NCBI GenBank assembly: GCA_965116055.1
Contig: OZ220466.1
Span: 744,001 to 808,000 of the forward strand
DNA length: 64,000 nucleotides
From: Bin55 sp965116055
GTDB lineage: Bacteria > Pseudomonadota > Gammaproteobacteria > Pseudomonadales > Azotimanducaceae
Reading direction: 5' to 3'
The notes beneath the pieces are model-generated. The model was not told the origin of the DNA, ran no database searches, and saw only the letters and a program-made list of their open reading frames with translations. Positions 40,097 to 48,015 of this stretch are shown in pieces. The position numbers and the translations under genes are program-made. Every line of letters starts with the position of its first letter. The first letter of the stretch is position 1.

Positions 40097-40702
40097 ATGC
40101 AGCTCAAGCTTCACGGTACAACGGAAAACATTGAAGTCAATGACGACGTTTTCGGGAGCGAATACCAAGAAGCGTTGGTGCATCAAGCGCTCATGTCATT
40201 TATTCGCAACGGTCATACAGGCACGCGGAAGCAAAAGAATCGTAGCGAAGTGCGTGGTGGTGGCGCGAAACCTTGGCGTCAGAAAGGGACCGGTCGAGCA
40301 AGGGCAGGATCGCGGAATAGTCCTATCTGGCGTGGCGGCGGCGTAACGTTCGCCACTCGACCGGTGAAGCGACCCGTTAAACTCAATCGCAAAATGTATC
40401 GGGGCGCGATGCGTTGTCTGTTGTCCGAGCTCGTGCGCCGACAACGTCTTACTGCCATTAGCCAGCTGCCTGCAACCGAGGCGAAAACAGGCAATCTCAA
40501 GGCAACGCTCAAAGAACTCGAACTCAGCAATGCCCTTTTGGTTGATGCCGCGCTCGACGAATCATTAATACGCGCTTCGCGCAACCTTGTCAAAATCGAA
40601 GTGATGAGCGTGGCGCAACTTAATCCTGTTAGTTTGATGTCGTGCGAGCATGCATTGTTCTCGGTAGCGGGCATTCGGCGTTGCGAGGAAGCATTGGCGT
40701 GA
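40097..40702 (+). CDS. rplD: 50S ribosomal protein L4
   Basis: 201 aa. The tunnel loop GGAKPWRQKGTGRARAG (about 55-71), which contacts the exit tunnel and macrolides, keeps the usual residues. In E. coli L4 represses the S10 operon. It overlaps rplW by 4 bases (GTGA). Confidence 0.96.
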   Translation: MQLKLHGTTENIEVNDDVFGSEYQEALVHQALMSFIRNGHTGTRKQKNRSEVRGGGAKPWRQKGTGRARAGSRNSPIWRGGGVTFATRPVKRPVKLNRKMYRGAMRCLLSELVRRQRLTAISQLPATEAKTGNLKATLKELELSNALLVDAALDESLIRASRNLVKIEVMSVAQLNPVSLMSCEHALFSVAGIRRCEEALA

Positions 40703-41004
40703 AAGACGAACGACTGTACAAGGTGATTGTTCAACCGCACGTAACGGAAAAAACCACGAACATCGGCGATCAAGGCAATCAATACGCTTTTAAAGTTGCC
40801 TATGACGCGACGAAAATCGAGATCAAGCAGGCGGTTGAAAAACTGTTCAATGTGAATGTGATCAAAGTTTCGACAGTCAATGTCAAGGGTAAAGTCAAGC
40901 AGAGGATGCTCAGGCGTGGTAGCGTGAGTCGCTTCAAGTCGTGGAAGAAGGCGTATGTACGTCTCGCCGAGGGCGATGCCATCGACTTCACCAAGGAGTT
41001 TTGA
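40699..41004 (+). CDS. rplW: 50S ribosomal protein L23
   Basis: 101 aa from the GTG at 40699, which overlaps the rplD stop. YKVIVQPHVTEKT (about 6-18) and VEKLFNVNVIKVSTVNV are characteristic. It lies at the tunnel exit and is the docking point for trigger factor and SRP. The stop shares a base with the rplB start. Confidence 0.95.
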   Translation: MKDERLYKVIVQPHVTEKTTNIGDQGNQYAFKVAYDATKIEIKQAVEKLFNVNVIKVSTVNVKGKVKQRMLRRGSVSRFKSWKKAYVRLAEGDAIDFTKEF

Positions 41005-41831
41005 TGGCAGTCATTCAAGCGAAACCTACTTCACCGGGACGACGATTCGTCACGAAAGTCGTCCACGCGGATTTACACAAGGGTTCGCCTTACAAACAGC
41101 TCCTAGAAAGCCAACATGGCCACGGTGGACGCAATAACGCAGGGCGTATTACGACCCGTCATCGTGGCGGCGCGCATAAGCAACACTATCGAAAGATTGA
41201 TTTCAAGCGTACGAAAGACAACATGCCGGCAACGGTAGAACGCCTGGAATACGACCCCAATCGCTCAGCAAATATTGCTTTATTGAAATATCAGGATGGC
41301 GAACGACGTTACATCATTGCGCCGGAGGGCCTGCGAAACGGCGATGAATTGCGTTCTGGCGCGTCTGCGCCAATCAATGTAGGCAACGCGATGCCCTTGC
41401 GCAACCTACCTCTTGGAAGCGTCATTCACTGTATCGAACTGAAGCCTGGCAAAGGAGCGCAAATGGCGCGAAGTGCGGGGACATCAGCACAGCTGGTAGC
41501 GCGCGAAGGTATGTACGCGACGTTACGTTTGCGTTCGGGCGAGATGCGGCGCGTACTAGCGGAATGCCGTGCTGTTTTGGGCGTTGTGAGCAATTCGGAG
41601 CATAACTTGCGTTCATTAGGTAAAGCGGGGGCGAAGCGATGGCGGGGGATCCGACCTACGGTACGCGGGGTAGCGATGAATCCGGTGGACCACCCGTTAG
41701 GCGGCGGTGAGGGCAAATCGTCAGGTGGACGTAACCCTGTTTCGCCAACGGGTAAACCAACCAAAGGCTACAAGACGCGCCGCAACAAGCGAACCGACAA
41801 ACTTATTGTGCGCCGGCGAGGACGGAAGTAA
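41004..41831 (+). CDS. rplB: 50S ribosomal protein L2
   Basis: 275 aa from the ATG at 41004. GRNNAGRITTRHRGG (about 37-51) and RGVAMNPVDHPLGGGEG with the conserved His needed for peptidyl-transferase activity identify it. An in-frame upstream extension of 21 residues inside rplW was rejected. Coupled to rplW and rpsS by one-base overlaps. Confidence 0.96.
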   Translation: MAVIQAKPTSPGRRFVTKVVHADLHKGSPYKQLLESQHGHGGRNNAGRITTRHRGGAHKQHYRKIDFKRTKDNMPATVERLEYDPNRSANIALLKYQDGERRYIIAPEGLRNGDELRSGASAPINVGNAMPLRNLPLGSVIHCIELKPGKGAQMARSAGTSAQLVAREGMYATLRLRSGEMRRVLAECRAVLGVVSNSEHNLRSLGKAGAKRWRGIRPTVRGVAMNPVDHPLGGGEGKSSGGRNPVSPTGKPTKGYKTRRNKRTDKLIVRRRGRK

Positions 41832-42106
41832 TGCCTAGATCGCTACGCAAAGGTCCCTTCGTCGATTTGCACTTACTTCGGAAAGTCGAGCGCGCCCGAC
41901 AAACCAACGATCGTCGTCCCATTCGAACATGGTCGCGTCGGTCAATGATCATACCGCAAATGGTCGGCTTGACCATACAGGTGCACAATGGGCGAGCGCA
42001 TATGCCGGTGTTTATCACCGAGGAGTTGGTAGGGCACAAATTAGGCGAATTTGCACCGACGCGAACGTTTCGCGGGCATGCGGCGGATCGCAAAGCGAGG
42101 GCCTGA
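41831..42106 (+). CDS. rpsS: 30S ribosomal protein S19
   Basis: 91 aa. MPRSLRKGPFVDLHLLRKV and VYHNG-like GLTIQVHNGRAHMPVFI plus KLGEFAPTRTFRGHA are typical S19. It pairs with S13 in the 30S head. Confidence 0.96.
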   Translation: MPRSLRKGPFVDLHLLRKVERARQTNDRRPIRTWSRRSMIIPQMVGLTIQVHNGRAHMPVFITEELVGHKLGEFAPTRTFRGHAADRKARA

Positions 42107-42111
42107 AGGAC

Positions 42112-42441
42112 ATGAAAGCGATAGCCAAGGCTAATCGTGTACGCGTCTCGCCTCAGAAGGCGCGTCTCGTGATTGATCAGATTCGCGGTATGCCGGTGAC
42201 GACCGCATTAGATATTTTGGCCTTCGACGTTCAAAAAAGCGCACGTGCCATTCAGCGCTTACTGAATTCAGCGGTCACAAACGCTGAGGACAAGAATGCG
42301 TCCGTAGATGACTTAAAGATCTCCGAAGCATTCGTGAATGAGGGCATCACGTTAAAGCGTTTGCGCCGGCACGGTCGTGGTCGGACGGGTCGAATGTTTA
42401 AGCGGACCTGTCACATTACGGTCGCTGTGAGCGACGACTAG
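42112..42441 (+). CDS. rplV: 50S ribosomal protein L22, diverged tunnel loop
   Basis: 109 aa from the ATG at 42112. VRVSPQKARLVIDQIRG and the C-terminal KRTCHITVAVSD are standard. The beta-hairpin loop that lines the exit tunnel reads LKRLRRHGRGRTGRMFKRT, where E. coli has KRIMPRAKGRADRILKRT, so the tip is markedly changed. Changes here can alter macrolide passage. Confidence 0.95.
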   Translation: MKAIAKANRVRVSPQKARLVIDQIRGMPVTTALDILAFDVQKSARAIQRLLNSAVTNAEDKNASVDDLKISEAFVNEGITLKRLRRHGRGRTGRMFKRTCHITVAVSDD

Positions 42442-42458
42442 CAGAGGAGCACATCTCA

Positions 42459-43115
42459 ATGGGTCAGAAAGTCAATCCCAATGGTATGCGCCTTGGGATC
42501 GTCAAAGAGCACAAATCAATCTGGTACGCCAATAAGAAAAACTACTCGACTTATCTGTTAAACGATCTTGAAGTGCGTGACTATTTGATGCGACGGCTGC
42601 GTGATGCTTATGTCAGTCGCGTTGAGATCAAGCGTCCTCGTAGCGATATTCATGTGCTTATTCAGAGCGCACGGCCAGGGATGGTCATCGGCACGAAGGG
42701 TGCGGATATCGAAAGATTGCGCGCAGATTTGTCCGTCATGATGAAACAGCCAGTTAAGTTAGATGTGGAAGAAATCCGCAAACCGGAAATTGACGCCTAT
42801 CTCGCGGCGCAGAACATCGCTCAACAGTTAGAGAAGCGTGTTGCATTTCGACGGGCTGTACGCCGCGTCATGTCCAATGCGATTCGCATGGGTGCCGAAG
42901 GTATCAAGGTGCGCGTCGCAGGTCGCTTAAACGGGGTAGAAATCGCCCGATCCGAAACCTTTGCGGAAGGGCGCGTGCCATTGCACACATTGCGTGCTGA
43001 TATTGATTACGCGGTTGTCGAAGCCGGGACGACCTATGGCACCCTGGGTGTCAAGGTCTGGATTTTCAAAGGCGAAATCATCGGCGACGGCGAGCGAGAA
43101 GGACGCACTGGGTAG
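42459..43115 (+). CDS. rpsC: 30S ribosomal protein S3
   Basis: 218 aa. MGQKVNPNGMRLGI, the KH-domain PGMVIGTKGADIERLR (about 68-83) and ARSETFAEGRVPLHTLRADI (about 164-183) are S3 landmarks. It lies at the mRNA entry channel with helicase function. Confidence 0.96.
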   Translation: MGQKVNPNGMRLGIVKEHKSIWYANKKNYSTYLLNDLEVRDYLMRRLRDAYVSRVEIKRPRSDIHVLIQSARPGMVIGTKGADIERLRADLSVMMKQPVKLDVEEIRKPEIDAYLAAQNIAQQLEKRVAFRRAVRRVMSNAIRMGAEGIKVRVAGRLNGVEIARSETFAEGRVPLHTLRADIDYAVVEAGTTYGTLGVKVWIFKGEIIGDGEREGRTG

Positions 43116-43121
43116 CGAATC

Positions 43122-43538
43122 ATGTTGCAACCATCGCGGACGAAATTCCGAAAACAACAAAAAGGTCGCAATCGCGGACTGGCGGTTCGAGGCAGTCGCG
43201 TCGCCTTTGGCGAATTCGGCTTGAAGGCAACGGGTCGTGGTCGTTTAACGGCGCGCCAAATCGAAGCTGGGCGCCGCGCGATGACGCGCTACGTGCGACG
43301 TGGCGGCAAAGTCTGGATTCGCGTGTTTCCCGATAAACCCATTACCAAGAAACCGCTGGAAGTTAGGCAAGGCAAAGGGAAAGGCAGCGTTGAATACTGG
43401 GTCGCACAGATTCAACCCGGTCGCGTGATTTATGAAATGGAAGGGGTAACGGAGAATGTCGCACGGGAAGCCTTCCGATTAGCGTCGGCTAAGTTGCCGT
43501 TTTCGACCACGATCGTGCGAAGGAGCGCCGCAGGATGA
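43122..43538 (+). CDS. rplP: 50S ribosomal protein L16
   Basis: 138 aa. MLQPSRTKFRKQQKG, FGEFGLKATGRGRLTARQIE and VRRGGKVWIRVFPDKP identify L16, which supports A-site tRNA. The Arg hydroxylated by YcfD in E. coli (near 82) falls in a GKGKGSVEYW context as usual. Overlaps rpmC by 4 bases. Confidence 0.96.
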   Translation: MLQPSRTKFRKQQKGRNRGLAVRGSRVAFGEFGLKATGRGRLTARQIEAGRRAMTRYVRRGGKVWIRVFPDKPITKKPLEVRQGKGKGSVEYWVAQIQPGRVIYEMEGVTENVAREAFRLASAKLPFSTTIVRRSAAG

Positions 43539-43741
43539 AAGCGGCCGACCTGCGCAAGCTAAGTATGGAAGAGTTGCAAGCAGAGCATGTGCGTCTACTG
43601 CGAGAGCAATTAAATATGCGCATTAAGCAATCCATGGATCGACTGCCACAACACCATCAGATGAAGGAAGCAAGACGAGATATTGCTCGCATCAAAACCA
43701 TCATGCGCGATCTAGACAAGGAAAAAGATGGCGGAAGCTAA
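43535..43741 (+). CDS. rpmC: 50S ribosomal protein L29
   Basis: 68 aa helical protein: KAADLRKLSMEELQAE at the start and ARRDIARIKTIMRD near the end. ATG overlaps the rplP stop; its own end overlaps rpsQ by 14 bases, the largest overlap in the operon. Confidence 0.94.
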   Translation: MKAADLRKLSMEELQAEHVRLLREQLNMRIKQSMDRLPQHHQMKEARRDIARIKTIMRDLDKEKDGGS

Positions 43742-43991
43742 GATCCCACGCACGATTCGAGGTGAGGTCGTGTCAATCGGCGCGAACAAAACCGCAACGT
43801 TACGCGTTGATCGGCGCGTGAAACACCCGCTGTACGGCAAATACATCAAGCGTTCATCCAAGTTTCACGTACATGATGAAAACAATGAGTGTCAGCTGGG
43901 CGATCTTGTCAGCGCGGTGGAATGTCGTCCGATTTCGAAAACGAAATCGTTCAAGTTGAAATCGATTGACGTCAAGTCAACGCGAGGATAG
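43728..43991 (+). CDS. rpsQ: 30S ribosomal protein S17
   Basis: 87 aa OB-fold protein. TIRGEVVSIGANKTATLRVD and HPLYGKYIKRSSKFHVHDE are standard S17, an early binder of 16S 5' domain. Confidence 0.95.
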   Translation: MAEAKIPRTIRGEVVSIGANKTATLRVDRRVKHPLYGKYIKRSSKFHVHDENNECQLGDLVSAVECRPISKTKSFKLKSIDVKSTRG

Positions 43992-43997
43992 AGCAAC

Positions 43998-44363
43998 ATG
44001 ATTCAGGCGGAAACGATGCTTGAAGTCGCTGACAACAGCGGTGCGCGGCGCGTCAAATGCATTAAGGTATTGGGCGGTTCCAAGCGTCGATACGCGCGGA
44101 TTGGCGATGTGATCAAAATCACCGTGAAAGAAGCAACGCCGAATGGGCGCGTTCGCAAAGGCCAAGTGATGAATGCTGTCGTGGTTCGCACATGCAAAGG
44201 CATGCGTCGAGCAGACGGCTCCTTGATTAAATTCGATCAGAACGCGGCCGTCTTGCTGCAAGGCGACGAACCTATCGGGACGCGCATTTTCGGACCGGTC
44301 ACACGCGAATTGCGGTCAAGCAACTTCATGCGTATCGTGTCTTTAGCGCCGGAGGTGCTGTAG
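43998..44363 (+). CDS. rplN: 50S ribosomal protein L14
   Basis: 121 aa. MIQAETMLEVADNSGARRV, the KGQVMNAVVVRT core and GTRIFGPVTRELR near the end are standard L14. It binds RsfS and L19 at the subunit interface. Confidence 0.96.
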   Translation: MIQAETMLEVADNSGARRVKCIKVLGGSKRRYARIGDVIKITVKEATPNGRVRKGQVMNAVVVRTCKGMRRADGSLIKFDQNAAVLLQGDEPIGTRIFGPVTRELRSSNFMRIVSLAPEVL

Positions 44364-44368
44364 CGTTC

Positions 44369-44680
44369 ATGAAACGCCGAATCCGTGTAGACGACCAGGT
44401 TGTCGTGATCACTGGCCGCGACAAGGGGCGTACTGGCTACGTCGTTCGCTTTGTCGGCAAAGATCGCGTGGTGGTCGGCAACATCAATATCGTTAAACGA
44501 CACGTGAAGGCGCAACGTGAAGGTGAGCAGAGCAGCATTGTCCAACAAGAGGCGCCAGTGCACATTTCCAACATTGCTATCTTCAACCCCACAACGCAAG
44601 CACGCGACAAAGTCAAGTTGGTAAACGAAGAAGGCGAGAAGGTACGTGTTTTCAAGTCGAATAACGAGAAGGTTTCGTAG
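44369..44680 (+). CDS. rplX: 50S ribosomal protein L24
   Basis: 103 aa with an N-terminal KOW motif: VVVITGRDKGRTGYVVRF (about 11-28). Starts 50S assembly together with L3. Confidence 0.95.
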   Translation: MKRRIRVDDQVVVITGRDKGRTGYVVRFVGKDRVVVGNINIVKRHVKAQREGEQSSIVQQEAPVHISNIAIFNPTTQARDKVKLVNEEGEKVRVFKSNNEKVS

Positions 44681-44685
44681 CTCGC

Positions 44686-45237
44686 ATGGCGACCCTCTTA
44701 AACTCCTACCAAGAGACGATTCAACCGCAATTGCAGGAACAATTCGGCTATTCGTCGATCATGGCCGTGCCACGTCTGACGAAGGTTACCCTCAACATGG
44801 GTGTAGGGGGCGCCATAGTCGACGGGAAAGTTGACAGTAAGGTTATGGATGCGGCTGTTGAGGATCTCGCTCTTGTTACCGGTCAGAAACCCAAGTTGAC
44901 GAAGGCGCGCAAGTCCGAAGCGGCCTTCAAGATCCGTGCGGGTTGGACGGTCGGTTGCATGGTTACCTTGCGGCGCGCGCGCATGTATGAATTCGTCGAA
45001 CGCCTGATTGGTATTGCGATCCCACGGATTAGAGATTTTCGTGGCTTGAACCCACGTGCATTTGACGGTCGAGGGAATTTTTCGATGGGGTTGACGGAAC
45101 AGATCGTGTTTCCCGAGATCGATTACGACAAGATTGACCGGATCCGCGGTATGAACGTCACGGTCACAACCACTGCGAGAACAGACGAGGAAGGCTTGGC
45201 ATTGTTAAAAGCATTTGGTTTTCCGTTTAGGAGTTAA
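44686..45237 (+). CDS. rplE: 50S ribosomal protein L5
   Basis: 183 aa. PRLTKVTLNMGVGGAIVDGK, GQKPKLTKARKSEAAFKIR and FDGRGNFSMGLTEQIVFPEI identify L5, which carries 5S rRNA. Confidence 0.96.
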   Translation: MATLLNSYQETIQPQLQEQFGYSSIMAVPRLTKVTLNMGVGGAIVDGKVDSKVMDAAVEDLALVTGQKPKLTKARKSEAAFKIRAGWTVGCMVTLRRARMYEFVERLIGIAIPRIRDFRGLNPRAFDGRGNFSMGLTEQIVFPEIDYDKIDRIRGMNVTVTTTARTDEEGLALLKAFGFPFRS

Positions 45238-45244
45238 GTACTGA

Positions 45245-45550
45245 ATGGCAAAGAAATCCATGCTCGCCAGAGAGGTCAAGCGAGCAAAAACGGTTGCGAA
45301 ATATGCCGTACGACGTAAAGAATTGAAAGCGATCATTAATGATCGGTCGGCGGAGTACGAAACCCGCATGGCTGCGCAGCAAGATTTGCAGCGGCTACCT
45401 CGTAACGCGAATCCGGTCCGTCAACGACGACGGTGCGGGCTTTCTGGGCGACCGCGCGGCGTCTACCGTAAATTCGGTCTAGGTCGCAACAAATTGCGCG
45501 AAGCCGCGATGCAGGGGGATGTACCCGGTCTAGTGAAGGCGAGCTGGTAG
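45245..45550 (+). CDS. rpsN: 30S ribosomal protein S14 (zinc-free form)
   Basis: 101 aa. The 101-residue length and C-terminal RQRRRCGLSGRPRGVYRKFG with a single Cys, no CxxC pair, show the long zinc-independent form typical of proteobacteria. Confidence 0.96.
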   Translation: MAKKSMLAREVKRAKTVAKYAVRRKELKAIINDRSAEYETRMAAQQDLQRLPRNANPVRQRRRCGLSGRPRGVYRKFGLGRNKLREAAMQGDVPGLVKASW

Positions 45551-45556
45551 TACGAC

Positions 45557-45952
45557 ATGACGATGCAAGATCCTGTCGCGGATATGTTGACGCGCATTCG
45601 AAATGCTCAAATGGTTCGCATGAAGACCGTTACCATGCCGAGTTCAAAACTCAAGCGCGCTATTTGCGATGTCCTGGTTGCCGAAGGTTATATCGACAGC
45701 TACAAGATATCGGATACGACGTTGCCTGCATTGACCATCGTCCTTAAGTACCTTGACGACGGCACGTCGGTGATCGAATCGCTCAAACGAGTCAGTCGAC
45801 CTGGTCTGCGCCGCTATGTAAGTAAAGACGACTTGCCGCGAGTACGGGGCGGTCTAGGAACGGCTATCTTATCGACCAATCAGGGCGTTATCACAGAAAA
45901 GTCTGCACGCCGGCTTGGCGTAGGCGGCGAGGTACTCTGTACCGTTTTCTAG
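45557..45952 (+). CDS. rpsH: 30S ribosomal protein S8
   Basis: 131 aa. MTMQDPVADMLTRIRNAQ and the C-terminal GLGTAILSTNQGVITEKSAR motif are standard. In E. coli S8 represses the spc operon at the rplE start; that site was not resolved here. Confidence 0.96.
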   Translation: MTMQDPVADMLTRIRNAQMVRMKTVTMPSSKLKRAICDVLVAEGYIDSYKISDTTLPALTIVLKYLDDGTSVIESLKRVSRPGLRRYVSKDDLPRVRGGLGTAILSTNQGVITEKSARRLGVGGEVLCTVF

Positions 45953-45961
45953 GATTGAAAG

Positions 45962-46495
45962 ATGGCAAAGTCGAGTAGCAGAACCGTGCCCGTTCCGGAC
46001 GGCGTTGATGTCGTGTTGGAGGACACAACCGTCACCGTTAAAGGCAAGCATGGCACATTAGCGCTAGAACTCGCACCAGGGGTGCTGGTGAGTCGGGACA
46101 ACGGCGAAGTCGTAGTGAAGCCACATACATCGTCGCGCAGCGATCGAGCTTTGGCTGGAACTTATCAGGCATTATTGCGCAACATGGTGCGGGGCGTGGT
46201 GGAACGTTGGCAAAAGCATCTTGAATTGCAAGGCACAGGCTATCGTGCGCGCGCGGAAAATAACAATCTAAACTTGATGTTGGGGTATTCGCAACCGGTT
46301 AATTTTTCCGTTCCTGATGGTGTTGAAGTTTCCACGCCGTCCCAAACGGAGATCATGGTTACCGGCATTGATCGCCAGCAAGTTGGTCAAGTAGCTGCGG
46401 ATATCCGCAGCCTGCGTCCCCCGGAACCTTACAAGGGTAAGGGTGTTCGCTATCGTAACGAATACGTACGGCGCAAGGAAGGGAAGAAGAAGTAA
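45962..46495 (+). CDS. rplF: 50S ribosomal protein L6
   Basis: 177 aa, two related alpha/beta domains. The C-terminal RPPEPYKGKGVRYRNEYVRR is the conserved L6 signature. It supports the sarcin-ricin loop region. Confidence 0.96.
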   Translation: MAKSSSRTVPVPDGVDVVLEDTTVTVKGKHGTLALELAPGVLVSRDNGEVVVKPHTSSRSDRALAGTYQALLRNMVRGVVERWQKHLELQGTGYRARAENNNLNLMLGYSQPVNFSVPDGVEVSTPSQTEIMVTGIDRQQVGQVAADIRSLRPPEPYKGKGVRYRNEYVRRKEGKKK

Positions 46496-46499
46496 CGCG

Positions 46500-46850
46500 A
46501 TGAATCGGAAAATTGCGACACGAGCACGACGGGCGCGTCGGGCGCGAATCAAGTCGCGTGAATTAGGCAAAACGCGACTCTGCGTACATCGTACTTCACA
46601 GCATATGTACGCGCAAGTTATTGCTAGCAACGGCGACCGCATCATAGCCCAGGCGTCTACGTTAGATAAGTCGTTGGGCGATGGTCATCAAGGCAATAAA
46701 GCGGCGGCAGCGGCAGTTGGTTCGCTCGTCGCGCAACGCGCGCTCGAAGCGGGCGTCAAGAAGGTAGCGTTCGATCGAGCGGGATACAAATATCACGGCC
46801 GTGTGAAGAGTCTCGCAGAGGCTGCACGGGAAGAAGGATTGGTGTTCTAA
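46500..46850 (+). CDS. rplR: 50S ribosomal protein L18
   Basis: 116 aa from the ATG at 46500; an upstream start inside rplF was rejected. A basic N-terminus (RARRARRARIKSRE) precedes the 5S-binding core with RTSQHMYAQVI and FDRAGYKYHGRVKSLAEAAR. Confidence 0.95.
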   Translation: MNRKIATRARRARRARIKSRELGKTRLCVHRTSQHMYAQVIASNGDRIIAQASTLDKSLGDGHQGNKAAAAAVGSLVAQRALEAGVKKVAFDRAGYKYHGRVKSLAEAAREEGLVF

Positions 46851-46852
46851 GG

Positions 46853-47356
46853 ATGGCTTATACGGAAGAAAGTCGCGAAGAAGGCTTAATTGAGAAGCTG
46901 GTCGACTTCAAGCGTGTGAATAAAACGGTGAAGGGTGGTCGCATAGTAACGCACAAAGCGCTTACGGTTGTTGGCAACGGCGACGGTCGGGTCGGATTCG
47001 GTCATGGACGGGCGCGGGAATTAGCCACCGCGATCACCAAGTCTGCTGAAGCAGCGCGTCGCAACATGTTTGATATTGAGCTGAACGGCACCACTTTGTG
47101 GTATGCCGTTACCGAAAAGCACGGTGCGTCAAAAATTTTTATGAGCCCGGCATCTGAAGGTACCGGAATCATCGCCGGCGGTACGATGCGAGCTGTGCTA
47201 GAAGCCGCTGGCGTACGCGATGTGTTAGCAAAGTGTTACGGTTCTACAAACCCGGTCAATGTCGTGGTAGCTGTCGTCAATGGTTTACGTCGGATCAACT
47301 CTCCTGAAATGATCGCGACCAAACGTGGATTGACGGTCGAACAAGTATTAGGCTAG
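46853..47356 (+). CDS. rpsE: 30S ribosomal protein S5
   Basis: 167 aa. The VKGGRIVTHKALTVVGNGDG stretch (about 24-43) contains the loop tied to spectinomycin response; the Lys-Gly-Gly-Arg core is unchanged. GTGIIAGGTMRAVLEAAGV is the second-domain signature. Confidence 0.96.
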   Translation: MAYTEESREEGLIEKLVDFKRVNKTVKGGRIVTHKALTVVGNGDGRVGFGHGRARELATAITKSAEAARRNMFDIELNGTTLWYAVTEKHGASKIFMSPASEGTGIIAGGTMRAVLEAAGVRDVLAKCYGSTNPVNVVVAVVNGLRRINSPEMIATKRGLTVEQVLG

Positions 47357-47360
47357 GTTC

Positions 47361-47558
47361 ATGCCGGAAAACAAAAAAACGCTGACGGTTACACTCACTA
47401 AGAGTCAGATCGGGCGGCTGCGTAACCACAAGGCTTGTGTGCGAGGTTTAGGTCTGCGGCGCATTGGACAGTCGATCACGGTAGAGGATACGCCTGCGAC
47501 GAGAGGCATGATCGACAGAGTCCGTTACATGTTAAACGTAGAAGAAGGCGAAGCGTAA
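47361..47558 (+). CDS. rpmD: 50S ribosomal protein L30
   Basis: 65 aa. LTVTLTKSQIGRLRNHKACV and LGLRRIGQSITVEDTPATRG are the L30 pattern. It sits between rpsE and rplO with 4-bp gaps on each side. Confidence 0.94.
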   Translation: MPENKKTLTVTLTKSQIGRLRNHKACVRGLGLRRIGQSITVEDTPATRGMIDRVRYMLNVEEGEA

Positions 47559-47562
47559 GCGC

Positions 47563-48003
47563 ATGGGCATACGGTTGAACGACATCTCGCCGGCGAACGG
47601 CAGCCGGCGCGCGCGCAAACGCGTCGGACGCGGTGCATCCGGTGGCCAGGGCGGTACGTGTGGACGGGGTAACAAAGGTCAAAATTCCAGAACGGGCGGT
47701 GGTGTACGACTTGGCTTTGAGGGCGGTCAATTGCCGCTGCAAAAGCGCGTACCGACGTTCGGGTTCAAATCGCTCAAAAGCCGCACTACAGAGGAAGTTC
47801 GCCTTAGCGAATTGAATGCCGTGGCGGGAAACGAAGTGACGTTGTCAACCTTAGTAGCGGCGGGCATCTTACCGCGACGGACCAAGCGCGCACGCGTATT
47901 CCTATCGGGTAGCGTAGATCGGCCATTGAACGTGAAGGGCCTCAAGGTCACCGCAGGGGCGAAAGCGGCCGTTGAATCGGCTGGCGGTTCCGTCGAAGGC
48001 TAA
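47563..48003 (+). CDS. rplO: 50S ribosomal protein L15
   Basis: 146 aa. A Gly/Arg-rich N-terminal tail (RKRVGRGASGGQGGTCGRGN) precedes the globular half ending in KVTAGAKAAVESAGGSVE. It is followed by secY. Confidence 0.95.
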   Translation: MGIRLNDISPANGSRRARKRVGRGASGGQGGTCGRGNKGQNSRTGGGVRLGFEGGQLPLQKRVPTFGFKSLKSRTTEEVRLSELNAVAGNEVTLSTLVAAGILPRRTKRARVFLSGSVDRPLNVKGLKVTAGAKAAVESAGGSVEG

Positions 48004-48015
48004 GGACGCGGAATT

